From positions 1 to 43,245 of the forward strand of contig NZ_AGAF01000281.1 of NCBI RefSeq assembly GCF_000224515.1: 43,245 nucleotides of DNA. Direction: 5' to 3'. A program made the position numbers and the translations under genes. The DNA is from Desulfosporosinus sp. OT (GTDB lineage Bacteria > Bacillota > Desulfitobacteriia > Desulfitobacteriales > Desulfitobacteriaceae). The notes beneath the pieces are model-generated. The model worked only from the letters and a program-made list of their open reading frames with translations. It made no database searches and had not been told where the DNA came from. This document shows, piece after piece, positions 1 through 9,193 of the stretch (position 1 is its first letter; each line of letters begins with the position of its first letter).

Positions 1-88
1 CTGCTCCTGTCGCTCCTGTCGCTCCTGCTGCTCCTGTCGCTCCTGTCGCTCCTGCTGCTCCTGTCGCTCCTGTCGCTCCTGCTGCTCC
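1..88 (-). repeat. Collagen-coding 27-bp tandem repeat
   Basis: Just over three copies of a 27-bp unit are visible. On the minus strand each encodes Gly-Ala-Ala, Gly-Ala-Thr, Gly-Ala-Thr. The array continues past the window edge. Near-perfect identity between units suggests recent slippage or recombination, so copy number may vary between strains. Confidence 0.9.
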
Positions 89-634
89 TGTGCATGAGCT
101 ATAGTTTATACTTAAAAAAGGTGGATTGACACTTCCCGTACTTGCGTACCCAATAATCGTATCTATTTTATCTTCGATTCCAATAAGTGTAATACCGTCA
201 TTCACATGACAAGCATTAACCCAACCTTGAACTAAATCCTTAATATCAATTCCTATATAAGATCCTACGTCACTATCGGTTACATTGAAAGAATAAGGAG
301 AAATAATAGTATTTGGTGCTGTATCCCAAGTTACAGTTGCTTGGTTAAAGTCGCTTTCATTTTCATATATTGTTACGGTTTGTGGCGCTAGCTCCGCATC
401 GGATTTATCTTTTCTGTTTACAAATAAAAATAGCTTAGCACTACATATTGTGTCAGAGCATAGTAAATTAATATCGAATTTTAATAATGTTCTATAAGCA
501 TCCGGTTTACAACGATTTACTGTACTTACAATATATTGTCCTGTAAACAATTGATTGACGGTTCCAAAATTAGTATTGTGATAAAATTGGGATATATAGA
601 CACTATCAGTAGGGAAAACATCAATAGCTGCCAT
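1..634 (-). CDS. DNRLRE-domain protein with collagen-like GXX tail (C-terminus beyond window)
   Basis: The reading frame opens at ATG 634 and runs off the window at base 1 (211 codons seen). An AAGGTGG ribosome site lies about 8 nt upstream. Residues about 1-180 look like the DNRLRE surface domain: a YRTLLKFDIN strand, then a TVTWDTAP motif, DIKDLVQGWVN and a final PPFLSINY strand. From residue 183 the protein turns into Gly-Ala-Ala/Gly-Ala-Thr triplets, a collagen-like triple-helix sequence. No signal peptide is visible, as in many spore-surface collagen-like proteins of Clostridia and Bacilli. A possible mother-cell sigma -10 (CATATTAT, 666-673) lies upstream, but this is weak. The likely role is structural, on the spore or cell surface; that is inference. 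The fold assignment is fairly sure, the location is not. Confidence 0.8.
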   Translation of the reverse strand, partial: MAAIDVFPTDSVYISQFYHNTNFGTVNQLFTGQYIVSTVNRCKPDAYRTLLKFDINLLCSDTICSAKLFLFVNRKDKSDAELAPQTVTIYENESDFNQATVTWDTAPNTIISPYSFNVTDSDVGSYIGIDIKDLVQGWVNACHVNDGITLIGIEDKIDTIIGYASTGSVNPPFLSINYSSCTGAAGATGATGAAGATGATGAAGATGATGA

Positions 635-761
635 TGTTTCGCCACCTTATATTCGTACTTTCTCCATAATATGCAATTATAGTAAAAATGACATATGAGG
701 CAGTAAGCACCGCGAATGCCACCAGCATTGATCTAGAACCATGTACCGATTCAACAGCTCC

Positions 762-1248
762 CTAATGGTCGAGTGTCCCTACTCTCTTTTGTAACAATCT
801 TTTTCTCTCTGAAAAAAATTCGTCACAATAGTAGTTCCCTGTCGTAAATACTCCAATGATAGATGCGAAACCAATAAGAATACATTAAGGGGATTACCCA
901 TGACAACAAATAACCAATAGAATAGCAAGCGAGAAGTCCCCCTACCTGCTCCAACACGCTAATAATCCCGTTAACTGGTATCCTTGGAGCGAAGAGGCTT
1001 ATTCCGAAAGCAAAAAAGCCAGCTTCCGTACTAAGGAAACCGACTTTCAGTTATTTGTATATCCCTCCGCTTGCGTATACGCGAGTCACAAACCCAATGA
1101 GAAAGCCAGTGAACACTAGGGACATCACTACAAACCTTTTCTAATTAGTAACTGTGAACAACCCCAACCACTGGCAAGCAATCCGGGAGAAGACCCCTCC
1201 CTTTCAGTCAACGTTCTTACCCTTAGATTTGTAATTCCTAAAGGTCAC
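762..1248 (-). pseudogene. Decayed multi-pass membrane protein gene
   Basis: One minus-strand frame stays hydrophobic and protein-like for about 130 codons but is broken by three stops: a TGA near 1204, a TAG near 1141 and a TAA at 1051-1053. Near 870 the coding sense moves to another frame, which reads a last membrane segment (ILIGFASIIGVFTTG), a charged tail rich in Lys and Arg, and a stop at 762-764. The pieces join as one membrane protein of roughly 160 residues with about four hydrophobic segments. I do not recognise the family. A transporter remnant is possible. The gap between 635 and 1304 holds nothing else I can name. Confidence 0.4.
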
Positions 1249-1304
1249 ATATTTTCACTCTAAGGCAGAAATACTATTTCCAAGTATGTGAGGTGAATTT
1301 ACAA

Positions 1305-2084
1305 TTGGATAGACCAGCCCCTTCGTCAACCGTTCGTCGCTACATGGCTTATTTAAGTACCTTGGGTACAACACAACTCCACTTAAGAAACCCTTTTGTA
1401 ATTGCTTGGTGGTCTATGGCCTATCCTGGCTTAGGACACCTGCTGTTATCAAAATACTTAAGGGGATTTTTGTTGTTTAATTGGGAAGTGTTTTTGAATT
1501 ACAAAGCACATATTAACCTCGGAATCCTATATTCGTTTACAGGCAGATTCGAAATGGCCAAGAACGCCCTTGATATCACTTGGGTTATGTTGTACGCTCC
1601 AACTTATTTATTTGCAGTTTGGGATTCTTATCGAACAACCGTTGACCTCAATCTGCAATATATCTTAGCTTCAAGAGAAGATGCCGAAGTTAAAATGTTT
1701 AACATTAATTCAATAGAAATTAATTATTTAGATAAGAGAACGCCATGGATTGCTTTGGCGTGGTCAGCGTTGATGCCTGGACTAGGGCAAATCTATATTC
1801 ATCGGATACCAAGTGCTTTCTTTTCAATGGGTTGGTTTATAGTAATGGCCTATCTCTCCAAGCTACTTCCCGCTCTTCACTACACTTTACTGGGACACTT
1901 TGAGCTAGCTAAATCGGTTGTTGATGCCCACTGGTTATTAAATATCCCTTGCATCTATGTCTGGTGCATGTACGAAGCCTATGTTAATACCGTAGAAAAT
2001 AATAAACTCTTTGATTGGGAACAATCCAAATTTTTAAAGAAGAATTATCAATATAAATATTTTAAAATGCCCTTTGTACGATAG
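1305..2084 (+). CDS. Membrane protein with two PGLG-type repeats
   Basis: This is a 259-residue protein built as an internal duplication. Each half has a WWSMAYPGLGH or AWSALMPGLGQ motif followed by a hydrophobic hairpin, then a stretch ending in an aromatic-rich segment (TYLFAVWDSY; CIYVWCMYEAY). The PGLGQ-Y pattern is shared with TM2-like and DUF5683-like small membrane proteins, so an integral membrane location is likely. The function is unknown. I prefer the TTG at 1305, because AGGTGA at 1291-1296 sits 8 nt before it. A GTG at 1293 would lie inside that ribosome site. A second membrane-protein gene follows 20 nt downstream, so the two may be cotranscribed. Confidence 0.7.
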   Translation: MDRPAPSSTVRRYMAYLSTLGTTQLHLRNPFVIAWWSMAYPGLGHLLLSKYLRGFLLFNWEVFLNYKAHINLGILYSFTGRFEMAKNALDITWVMLYAPTYLFAVWDSYRTTVDLNLQYILASREDAEVKMFNINSIEINYLDKRTPWIALAWSALMPGLGQIYIHRIPSAFFSMGWFIVMAYLSKLLPALHYTLLGHFELAKSVVDAHWLLNIPCIYVWCMYEAYVNTVENNKLFDWEQSKFLKKNYQYKYFKMPFVR

Positions 2085-2104
2085 GCTGGAATGAGGTTGA
2101 ATGG

Positions 2105-2563
2105 ATGTATATTGTCTCTACCTTTGAACACTCGAATTATCTCGAATTAGCCATTACGGCCATTCAAATGAAAGGAATAGCCAAAGAAAACATTCTTTGT
2201 GTTCCTATGGATAAAAGAAGCGAAGACAAGAAACTATTTGACACCCTTCATTCCGCCGATGGCTTAAGTTTGTTAGATTTGCCCATTATTTTAGCAACTG
2301 TATTATGTCTCCTTGGAGGAATCTATGGTTTCATATTAAAATGGGGTCCTGTGTTATGGGGACTAATCGGCTTTTTTATTGGATTTGGTATAGGTTTCAT
2401 TATTAAGCTAATAACGACTAAAAAATATAATAATAGACAGAAAAAACTTAAGGCAACGGAGGTTGTCATGATTATTGATTGTAATGATAATCAGTTAGAT
2501 ATGATTAAAGACATATTATGGGAACATAACGCACTCGGTGTTAGCAAATTAAGTCTTGGGTAA
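2105..2563 (+). CDS. Small membrane protein, glycine-rich central hairpin
   Basis: This is a 152-residue protein that I do not recognise. Residues 1-45 look soluble. Residues about 58-105 form a hydrophobic, Gly-rich pair of segments (ATVLCLLGGIYGF; GLIGFFIGFGIGFII). The C-terminal part (VVMIIDCNDNQLDMIKDIL) again looks like a soluble alpha/beta element. The arrangement of a ferredoxin-like half, a Gly-rich membrane hairpin and another half recalls YflT/general-stress 17M-type proteins, but the match is only architectural. It starts at ATG 2105 with a GAGG-like site just before it, 20 nt after the preceding gene. Confidence 0.6.
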   Translation: MYIVSTFEHSNYLELAITAIQMKGIAKENILCVPMDKRSEDKKLFDTLHSADGLSLLDLPIILATVLCLLGGIYGFILKWGPVLWGLIGFFIGFGIGFIIKLITTKKYNNRQKKLKATEVVMIIDCNDNQLDMIKDILWEHNALGVSKLSLG

Positions 2564-2661
2564 AAACATTTACCTTGCTTATAGATAAAAAACACAAAAG
2601 ACAATGTGAAAAAATTATAATAATGCTACTATATCAATTATAAATGAGAGGCGTCGTTCCT

Positions 2662-3210
2662 ATGAACAATGACTATATTAAAGGGATGGAAGATGCATAT
2701 AACTTAATTTCTCAAGCAAATATTGACATGATTAGTCTTTGGCTTGAATACACCTTCCTTAGTTGGCAATGGTGGTTCGGTATATGCTTATCAATTATTC
2801 CATGGGTTGTATGGCTAAAATTCAGAAGAAAAGAGAGCACATATAGACTATTACTTGCAGGTTTCTTTGTAATCCTTATTTCTTCATGGCTCGACGTTAT
2901 GGGTATTTTATTTGGTTTATGGTCTTACTACTATAATGTTGTTCCATTTTCTCCTGCATTTATTCCCTGGGATTTTACACTTCTACCTGTCGCAGTAATG
3001 TTCTCCTTGCAGGTTACATTTAAAATCGGCCCAATTATAAGAGCAATGGTCTTTGCTGCATTTAGTGCCTTTATTATGGAACCATCTTTTGTGTATTTGG
3101 GATTTTATAACCCCAAACATTGGAAATACATATATTCTTTCCCCATCTTTATAGTAATTTATTTAGTTAGTGTTTGGATTTCTAAAAGGTCACATTTTAA
3201 AAATCTATAA
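2662..3210 (+). CDS. CBO0543 family membrane protein
   Basis: This 182-residue integral membrane protein has about five hydrophobic segments. The signature stretches are those of the CBO0543 family of Clostridia and Bacilli: WFGICLSIIPWVVWLKFRRK, then SSWLDVMGILFGLWSYYYN, FIPWDFTLLPV and a late YNPKHWKYIYSFP. No biochemical function is known for the family. I place the start at ATG 2662, because GAGAGG (2646-2651) lies 10 nt before it. An ATG at 2644 is in frame but has no ribosome site. The gene stands alone, about 100 nt after the previous gene, and ends just before an AT-rich terminator. Confidence 0.75.
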   Translation: MNNDYIKGMEDAYNLISQANIDMISLWLEYTFLSWQWWFGICLSIIPWVVWLKFRRKESTYRLLLAGFFVILISSWLDVMGILFGLWSYYYNVVPFSPAFIPWDFTLLPVAVMFSLQVTFKIGPIIRAMVFAAFSAFIMEPSFVYLGFYNPKHWKYIYSFPIFIVIYLVSVWISKRSHFKNL

Positions 3211-3232
3211 TTTCATATATTTCGTGATTCTC

Positions 3233-3265
3233 AAATTATCACTAGCTTCCTTGATAATTTTTCTG
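3233..3265 (+). terminator. AT-rich hairpin after the CBO0543 gene
   Basis: A 9-bp perfect stem (3233-3241 with 3252-3260) with a 10-nt loop is followed by TTCTG. The stem is AT-rich and therefore weak, but its position right after a gene end and before a convergent gene fits a terminator. Confidence 0.45.
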
Positions 3266-3342
3266 TACGCTCAAACTTATAAGCGTAACACATTTGCCTG
3301 ATTCAACTTCCCAGAACTTTAATTTGTTCCGAGATAACGATA

Positions 3343-5022
3343 CTATGGGACCAAAACAGTATTACTAAGGACTCTACTTAGTTCCTCCAGGCAAAAAGGC
3401 TTAGGTAAAGCCGCTTTGAATCCATACCTTTTAAAATCGATCATAATGGCGTCGTTACAGTAACCGCTGGAGGCTATGGCCTTGACATGGGGATCTATTT
3501 TAGTGATCTCCGCTAGGGCCTTCCTGCCTCCTCCTCCACCGGGGATGGTTAGATCAAAAATAACCGCATCGTAGGGTCTGCCCTTCTCCATAGCTTCCTT
3601 GTAAAGAAGGATCGCTTCCTCTCCATCTACAGCAAAGGAAGGTTCACAACCTAACTGGGCCAGCATCCCCCCGATAACTTCTCGTATGGTGGCTTGATCA
3701 TCCATAACCAAAATTTTGCCCTGCCTAGGGGGAGATGATTCTATAGCCTTCTTCTCTGACAGAGCCATTCCCTGTATGGCTGGAAGGTAGACAGATACAA
3801 CTGTTCCTTGACCAGGTTCAGACTCAACACTGATGTGACCATTGTGCCGCCTGACTATGGAATAAGAAGTAGCTAATCCCAGCCCATTACCTTGAGCCTT
3901 TGTCGTAAAGTAAGGATCAAAAATCCTGTTCAACTGGTCTTTATGGATGCCAATGCCGTAATCTTTTACGGTTATTTTCAGATAGGGTCCTATGTTTAAC
4001 GACAGACCCTCTTCCTGGGTCAAGTATTTGTTCTCACACCTCAAAGACACCGTTCCCCCATTGGGCATGGCCTGCTGGGCATTGATGACCAGATTATTTA
4101 CCACCTGTCGAATATGTCCGCCATCAACCTCAACCATCCATAAATCATCGGGCAAATCAAGTTCATGACGCACTTTAGAACCCCTCATCGCAAAAATGAC
4201 GGTATCTTTAAGTAAGGGAACAATGGATATCACCTCTTTAAGGGGCTTACCACCCTTGGCAAATGTCAGCAGCTGCATGGTTAAATCCGTGGCCTGCTGG
4301 CAGGCTTTTTCTGCCTCTTCCAATAGTTCCAGGTTGTTTTCCTGTTTCAAACTCTTCATTTTGAATAACGAGATGTTACCTAATATAACCGTCAGAAGAT
4401 TGTTAAAGTCGTGGGCTATGCCCCCAGCTAGAATTCCTAAAGATTCCATCCGTTGATAATTCAGCTTATCTTCCTCAATCTTCTTCCGTTCGGTAATGTC
4501 TTTGACCGCAAAAAAGTAAAGAGTACTTTTTTCATCTTTCGCTTTTTCTTGCTCTTTCTCTGCTATTCCTTCAACTAAAGCCCAAAAAACTGTCCCATCA
4601 TTCTTCCGGAGGTTCAGTTCGCATTCGAGCTTTGTCTTAATTTGCCACAGTGACTTGCAGTAAAGAGAAAAAATGTGTTGGTGTTCATCTGCCACTAAAC
4701 TCATAAAACCCTTACCCAATAACTGGTCCTTCTCCACTCCGAATAGAGCAGACCCAGTCCGGTTGACTTCCAGGATCAGGCCATTGGTCCCACAAGTAAA
4801 AAAACCCACTGGAGCAAAATCATATAATTTCCTATATTTATCCCTGGATAATTCGTTCTCCAGACCAACACGCTGCAATTCTTCATTTTGCATCGATAAT
4901 TCGATTTGATGAATCTCAAGTTCCATATTCTCCATTAAACCTTCTGCCGAAGTATTCCCTATAGCTCTGTTCTTTTGGTTTCTCAGTGCTTCTGCTTCTT
5001 GGCGCAATTTTACACCATCCAT
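3343..5022 (-). CDS. PAS-containing hybrid histidine kinase with receiver domain
   Basis: This is a soluble hybrid sensor kinase of 559 residues. An N-terminal coiled coil leads into a PAS domain (about 60-180), which ends in the usual DITERKK linker. The phosphoacceptor helix has GGIAHDFNN with His204, the GGIAHDFNNLL subtype common in hybrid kinases. The ATPase domain has its N box at NNLVINAQQAM (about 310-318), then KDYGIGI and GNGLGLATSY. A receiver domain follows at about 436-555, with Asp490 as likely phosphoacceptor (VIFDLTIPGGG) and a LPKPF lysine. There is no membrane segment. I prefer ATG 5022, because AAGGGGG lies 11 nt upstream; an in-frame ATG at 5049 is the alternative. It follows the CheB-CheR fusion gene closely, so the two are likely one operon and one pathway. 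Confidence 0.9.
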   Translation of the reverse strand: MDGVKLRQEAEALRNQKNRAIGNTSAEGLMENMELEIHQIELSMQNEELQRVGLENELSRDKYRKLYDFAPVGFFTCGTNGLILEVNRTGSALFGVEKDQLLGKGFMSLVADEHQHIFSLYCKSLWQIKTKLECELNLRKNDGTVFWALVEGIAEKEQEKAKDEKSTLYFFAVKDITERKKIEEDKLNYQRMESLGILAGGIAHDFNNLLTVILGNISLFKMKSLKQENNLELLEEAEKACQQATDLTMQLLTFAKGGKPLKEVISIVPLLKDTVIFAMRGSKVRHELDLPDDLWMVEVDGGHIRQVVNNLVINAQQAMPNGGTVSLRCENKYLTQEEGLSLNIGPYLKITVKDYGIGIHKDQLNRIFDPYFTTKAQGNGLGLATSYSIVRRHNGHISVESEPGQGTVVSVYLPAIQGMALSEKKAIESSPPRQGKILVMDDQATIREVIGGMLAQLGCEPSFAVDGEEAILLYKEAMEKGRPYDAVIFDLTIPGGGGGRKALAEITKIDPHVKAIASSGYCNDAIMIDFKRYGFKAALPKPFCLEELSRVLSNTVLVP

Positions 5023-5056
5023 GCAATCACCAACCCCCTTTTTAAACATAACTAAA

Positions 5057-7942
5057 TTAATTCTCCATCTTAAAGATGACCAGGATTAAATCAGCGGATG
5101 GTTTTTTGCTGTTAATCCGATGGGCATCGAGGAAAATTTTTTTATAGCCGACGCCTGCGAATTCATAATCCAAGAGGAAGCTTCGAAAAGATACCCCTTC
5201 AGCGATAATAGTGGTAAGTTTATCCTGCAACTCGCGAGTGTTCCATCGGCCTTTGCTAAGTTGTGAAAGCAACCTGCCTTCCGTTTCTGAAGGCGTCACC
5301 TGGAAAACGCGGTAAAAATCCAGGTTCGCTGTTAGAACCCTAAAATCACCGTCCAGCACTAGGAGGGGAAAGTCAATGGCCTCAATGATACTAAAGGCAT
5401 AATCACGTCTGTCCCTCAGCTCAGCATTTAATAAATTCAATGCCTTAAGTTTACCGATATTAACAAAAGAAACTACGACACCGGCCACCGTGTTTTCGGA
5501 GGTTCGGTAGGGTGTTAATCGCATCAAATACCATACCCCATCTAATGATTCAACCTCCTTCTCAATTTGGTCATATGTTTCCAGAATCCTCTGAGCTTCG
5601 CTGACAATATCCGTCTTTCGGAGCCTTGTTACAAGGTGGGCCAGAGGACGGCCAACATCTGAGGGAATGATATTAACGAGCCGGGGAACTAAAGGAGTAT
5701 ACCGCATAATGTTCAAATTACTATCAAGGAATATAAAGGCAATTTCTGTGCTGTTTAAAAGATTCGTCATATCGTCATTGGAGTGGGCCAGTTCATTCAG
5801 CTTATTTTGCAGTTCGTTGTTAACGGTTACGACTTCCTCATAGAGGGACTGCATCTCTTCGCGGGAAGTCTCCATCTCTTCATTTGAACTCTGTAATTCC
5901 TCATTAGCCGAGTGTAGTTCCTCGTTGGCCGCTGCTGTCTCCATGTAGGATAATTCAATCTCTTCTATTGTCCTGAAAAGTTGAACTTTAGTACTTTTCA
6001 ACTCATTCTCCAGTTCGTCGATCCGCGTCACAGTATCGGACGAGCTGTCATCATTGTTGTTTAGCGGAGTATCTATGGATGATGCCGGAACTTCCTCAAA
6101 GATCACCAGAATCAATCCCTGTAATGTTCCGGGTTCCTCAATCGGCCTAACCCTAAAATTAAGAGTGACTTGTTCGTTATTGATGATCACCCTTACGCCT
6201 TCAATCGTAATATCTTCTTTTGTTTTAGCTGCCTGACGAAGTACCGCCCTTAATCTATACCGCATTTCCTCCTTAACCATGGTCGCGATGTTCAGACTAG
6301 CTTCTCCCGTTGCCAGTACAAAATATTTTCTGCTTCGGTTATTGATATAAATGATATCTCCCTTTTCATTGACTATAAAGCAGGGCGGGGTATAGTTTTC
6401 TAACAACATTTTCTCTATAGAATTAATCATTCCTGACTTTTCCGCTCCTACAATGCTTGTTAAATCTGCCCTTGCCCTCGCTGCCGTAACTATAGACGAA
6501 CCGGGCAGAAAATTTGTCCAGAGTTTGGAGATGACATCCCGGCGTTTATATAACTTCCATTTGCTGTTTAGCACAGTATAAAGGTTCGTGTTGCTTCCAA
6601 AGGATTCGGAAGGACCTAAAAAGAGTATTCCATTGGGTAGAAGGCTGAAGTGAAAAAGGTTGGCAATCTTCTTTTGCAAGGAATTTTCAAAGTATATTAA
6701 AAGGTTTCGGCAGCTGATCATATCCACCTTAATGAAAGGCGGGTCTTTAATAAGATCATGGGAAGCAAAAATTATAGTTTCCCGGATTTCCTTGGAAATC
6801 CGGTATTTATTTTCTTCCAGCTTAAAAAAGCGTTTTATGCGCTCAGGGTACATGTCATCCGCGATGCTTAAGGGATATAAGCCAGTCCTTGCCGTTAAAA
6901 CGGCATCTTCATCAATATCTGTAGCGAAGATCTGCAGAGTCATATTCTGCCGGGCTTTATTCATGCATTCCTGAATTATGATTGCCAGAGAGTAGACTTC
7001 TTCCCCGCTGGAACACCCGGGGATCCATATACGTAGGTTATATCCCTCCGGTTTATCTGCCAGTAAATCTGGCATCACTTGCTTCTCCAAAACTTCGAAG
7101 GCTTCAGAGTCACGAAAAAAACGGGTTACATTAATAAGTATCGCTTTGAAAAGGGTTTCCACTTCTGCCGCGTTGCGCTGCAAATAGCGAACATACTCCT
7201 CAATATCTTGAATATGGCAGACGCGCATTCTGCTTTCGATTCGCCTATAAATAGTGGCTTTTTTGTAAAGGGAAAAATCGTGGCCGTTGTGCATTTGGAT
7301 AATAAAAAGCACTCGCTTAAGTATTTCTGAGTTCTCATTCAATTTTTCGTTCATACTCCGCGAAGCTCTTCGTTGCAACCACTTGCTATGGACAAGGAGT
7401 TGGTCACCCATTTTCCCAATGGGTAAACTATAATCTGCCAGTCCCAAGACCGAGGCACTGCCAGCGGAATCAGCACAACCTGCTATGCCGCCGTCCTGGA
7501 CCATTACCGTACCAAACTGTGCTTTAATTTCTTTTAAGCCCAAGGCCCCATCATGACTTATACCGGGAAGAATAATACATATGGCATTTTCACCCTGGTC
7601 ATAGGCCAGGGTGCTGAAAAAATAATCTAAAGGTTTTCGAGGATTAGAAAGGGGTTCCCGCAAATAAAAATTACCCCGTACAACTCCGGTATCTTTATCT
7701 TCTGGGCATATAAACACATGGTTTGGCAGTATCTTCATATCATCATTCACGGCTAAAACAGGCATAGATGTGTATTCCTGCAGGACCTGAACCGTCATTT
7801 CGTGACGGCCAACAATAACAAAGGCCATCCCACAGTCATCCGGCATATTTTCAAAAAAAGCCTTAAACGCCTTTCCTCCAACTGCCGAGACTCCGATTCC
7901 TACGACTGGAAAACTCTCGTTCACGCTAATGTGATTTTGCAC
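5057..7942 (-). CDS. CheB-CheR-PAS fusion protein (chemotaxis-type methylesterase/methyltransferase)
   Basis: This 961-residue fusion starts with a CheB-like methylesterase domain (about 10-185). Likely catalytic residues are Ser19 in GVSAVGG and Asp131 in PGISHDG; His47 is shifted relative to the usual HLDP motif. A CheR-like methyltransferase follows (about 200-470), with a SAM-binding IPGCSSGEE motif, ATDIDEDAV and CRNLLIYF. Next come a region near 540-620, a long NEEL/EEM-rich coiled coil (about 655-735) and two PAS-like domains (about 735-960). Such fusions usually feed kinases or modify receptors outside classical chemotaxis; that part is family knowledge. The start is GTG 7942, with AGAGGA 6 nt upstream. 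The hybrid kinase gene lies immediately downstream. Confidence 0.9.
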   Translation of the reverse strand: MQNHISVNESFPVVGIGVSAVGGKAFKAFFENMPDDCGMAFVIVGRHEMTVQVLQEYTSMPVLAVNDDMKILPNHVFICPEDKDTGVVRGNFYLREPLSNPRKPLDYFFSTLAYDQGENAICIILPGISHDGALGLKEIKAQFGTVMVQDGGIAGCADSAGSASVLGLADYSLPIGKMGDQLLVHSKWLQRRASRSMNEKLNENSEILKRVLFIIQMHNGHDFSLYKKATIYRRIESRMRVCHIQDIEEYVRYLQRNAAEVETLFKAILINVTRFFRDSEAFEVLEKQVMPDLLADKPEGYNLRIWIPGCSSGEEVYSLAIIIQECMNKARQNMTLQIFATDIDEDAVLTARTGLYPLSIADDMYPERIKRFFKLEENKYRISKEIRETIIFASHDLIKDPPFIKVDMISCRNLLIYFENSLQKKIANLFHFSLLPNGILFLGPSESFGSNTNLYTVLNSKWKLYKRRDVISKLWTNFLPGSSIVTAARARADLTSIVGAEKSGMINSIEKMLLENYTPPCFIVNEKGDIIYINNRSRKYFVLATGEASLNIATMVKEEMRYRLRAVLRQAAKTKEDITIEGVRVIINNEQVTLNFRVRPIEEPGTLQGLILVIFEEVPASSIDTPLNNNDDSSSDTVTRIDELENELKSTKVQLFRTIEEIELSYMETAAANEELHSANEELQSSNEEMETSREEMQSLYEEVVTVNNELQNKLNELAHSNDDMTNLLNSTEIAFIFLDSNLNIMRYTPLVPRLVNIIPSDVGRPLAHLVTRLRKTDIVSEAQRILETYDQIEKEVESLDGVWYLMRLTPYRTSENTVAGVVVSFVNIGKLKALNLLNAELRDRRDYAFSIIEAIDFPLLVLDGDFRVLTANLDFYRVFQVTPSETEGRLLSQLSKGRWNTRELQDKLTTIIAEGVSFRSFLLDYEFAGVGYKKIFLDAHRINSKKPSADLILVIFKMEN

Positions 7943-8167
7943 AAATTATCCTCTGTTCATTCCGTATTTTAAATATCTATATAATAATATTGGACATTAT
8001 ATGGGTTTTACCTCTATTTTTCTTTAATTATTTAATTAATTATATTATGCATCTTAATTACCTAATAACTTTTCGAACACGAGTAATTAATTGGTTCTTT
8101 TATGTGCATTGAATATAAATACCCTACCAAACGGATACTAAAACAAAATAATTATGAGGTGATTGTT

Positions 8168-9136
8168 TTGTTTTCTATCTTTAAAAAATCATCTGAAGAA
8201 GTTATTGATATTCTAGGAGCCTTCAATTTATGGAATGCCTTAAGAGCACGTTATGGAAGTATAGAAACCCTTCAGCTGTATAGGAATTTTATCCATGACC
8301 GTGATTTTGATCTTATGCTTAGTCGCTTCTTAAGTACCTTTATACAGGAATCAAAGATATTGGAAGAGAAAGCAACCCACTATTCGGTAACCTTGCCCAA
8401 GAGACCCGCAGTGGATATCCGGATTGATAAAAAGCTCGATGAGCTTACAGACAGATATATTTACAGGAGAATATTTGAAGACTTAGTTACTCAAATGGTT
8501 GTCCTGGGTCGGTCTTACAGAACCACTACAAATAATGATCAACTCCGAGAACTTTTCAAACATGCCCTGTTAGGCCACGCCTATCAATTTCAGATACTAT
8601 ATAAATTTGGCAAATTAAAGAGTTGGGAGGACAATCCGCCGGCTTATAAGCCCTCCAAACCAATTAAAACTGAAGATTTATCAATCAGTGAGGCTTTCCA
8701 TCTCTGGGACCATCTGAATTTAAGATATGACCAGCTGGAATTAGTCATGTTCTCCGTTAGTTTTGCCCATGACACAAGCTTTATTGCTATCTTAGATATG
8801 GGCTTAATAATTATCAAAAAGCAGATCGACAAACTTGAGGAACTGTGTCTAAAATATAGTGTCCATGTACCTGAAAGGCCACCCGCTGAAATGGTACAGC
8901 GCATAGATCCAGAAGCAATGGAAGATCAATTTATGTATAGGATTCTTCTCTCAGGCCTTCAGAATTCTATTGACCTGCACATGAGAGCCGTAATGGAGAC
9001 CGTAAGAAATGACAGCCTGCGTAAAACATTCATCGATTTATTTAAAGACGAAATGAGTTCGTATGATAAGTTTCTAAAATACGGGAAAGGGAAAGGCTGG
9101 ACAAAAATCCCCCCCATGTATGGAGAATTAGTATAA
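8168..9136 (+). CDS. DUF3231 family protein, duplicated domain
   Basis: This 322-residue protein is made of two similar halves of about 160 residues. Each half starts with AFNLWNALRARYGS or AFHLWDHLNLRYDQ and carries a YSVTLPKRP or YSVHVPERP motif, then RYIYRRIFEDL or QFMYRILLSGL, ending in a Lys/Trp-containing segment (KLKSWEDNPP; KGKGWTKIPP). That is the layout of DUF3231, a helical, ferritin-like/spore-coat-type family of Firmicutes with no settled function. The start is taken as TTG 8168, because GAGGTGA sits 5 nt before it. An upstream in-frame ATG at 8102 has no ribosome site. The gene is divergent from the CheB-CheR gene, across an AT-rich 225-nt region. Confidence 0.75.
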   Translation: MFSIFKKSSEEVIDILGAFNLWNALRARYGSIETLQLYRNFIHDRDFDLMLSRFLSTFIQESKILEEKATHYSVTLPKRPAVDIRIDKKLDELTDRYIYRRIFEDLVTQMVVLGRSYRTTTNNDQLRELFKHALLGHAYQFQILYKFGKLKSWEDNPPAYKPSKPIKTEDLSISEAFHLWDHLNLRYDQLELVMFSVSFAHDTSFIAILDMGLIIIKKQIDKLEELCLKYSVHVPERPPAEMVQRIDPEAMEDQFMYRILLSGLQNSIDLHMRAVMETVRNDSLRKTFIDLFKDEMSSYDKFLKYGKGKGWTKIPPMYGELV

Positions 9137-9168
9137 GCGAATGATTTATTTCAATAGCACTACAAAAT

Positions 9169-9193
9169 AAGCCCTGTCCTCAAGACAGGGCTT
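9169..9193. terminator. GC-rich hairpin after the DUF3231 gene
   Basis: A perfect 10-bp stem (AAGCCCTGTC with GACAGGGCTT) closes a 5-nt loop, 32 nt after the DUF3231 stop. There is no strong T-run on the plus side. On the minus side the stem is followed by ATTTTG, so it may also stop minus-strand transcription coming from proA. Confidence 0.6.

Noticed and set aside
1-88. CRISPR array or minisatellite at the window start
   Set aside because: There are no unique spacers; the 27-bp unit is in frame with the upstream domain and encodes collagen-like triplets.
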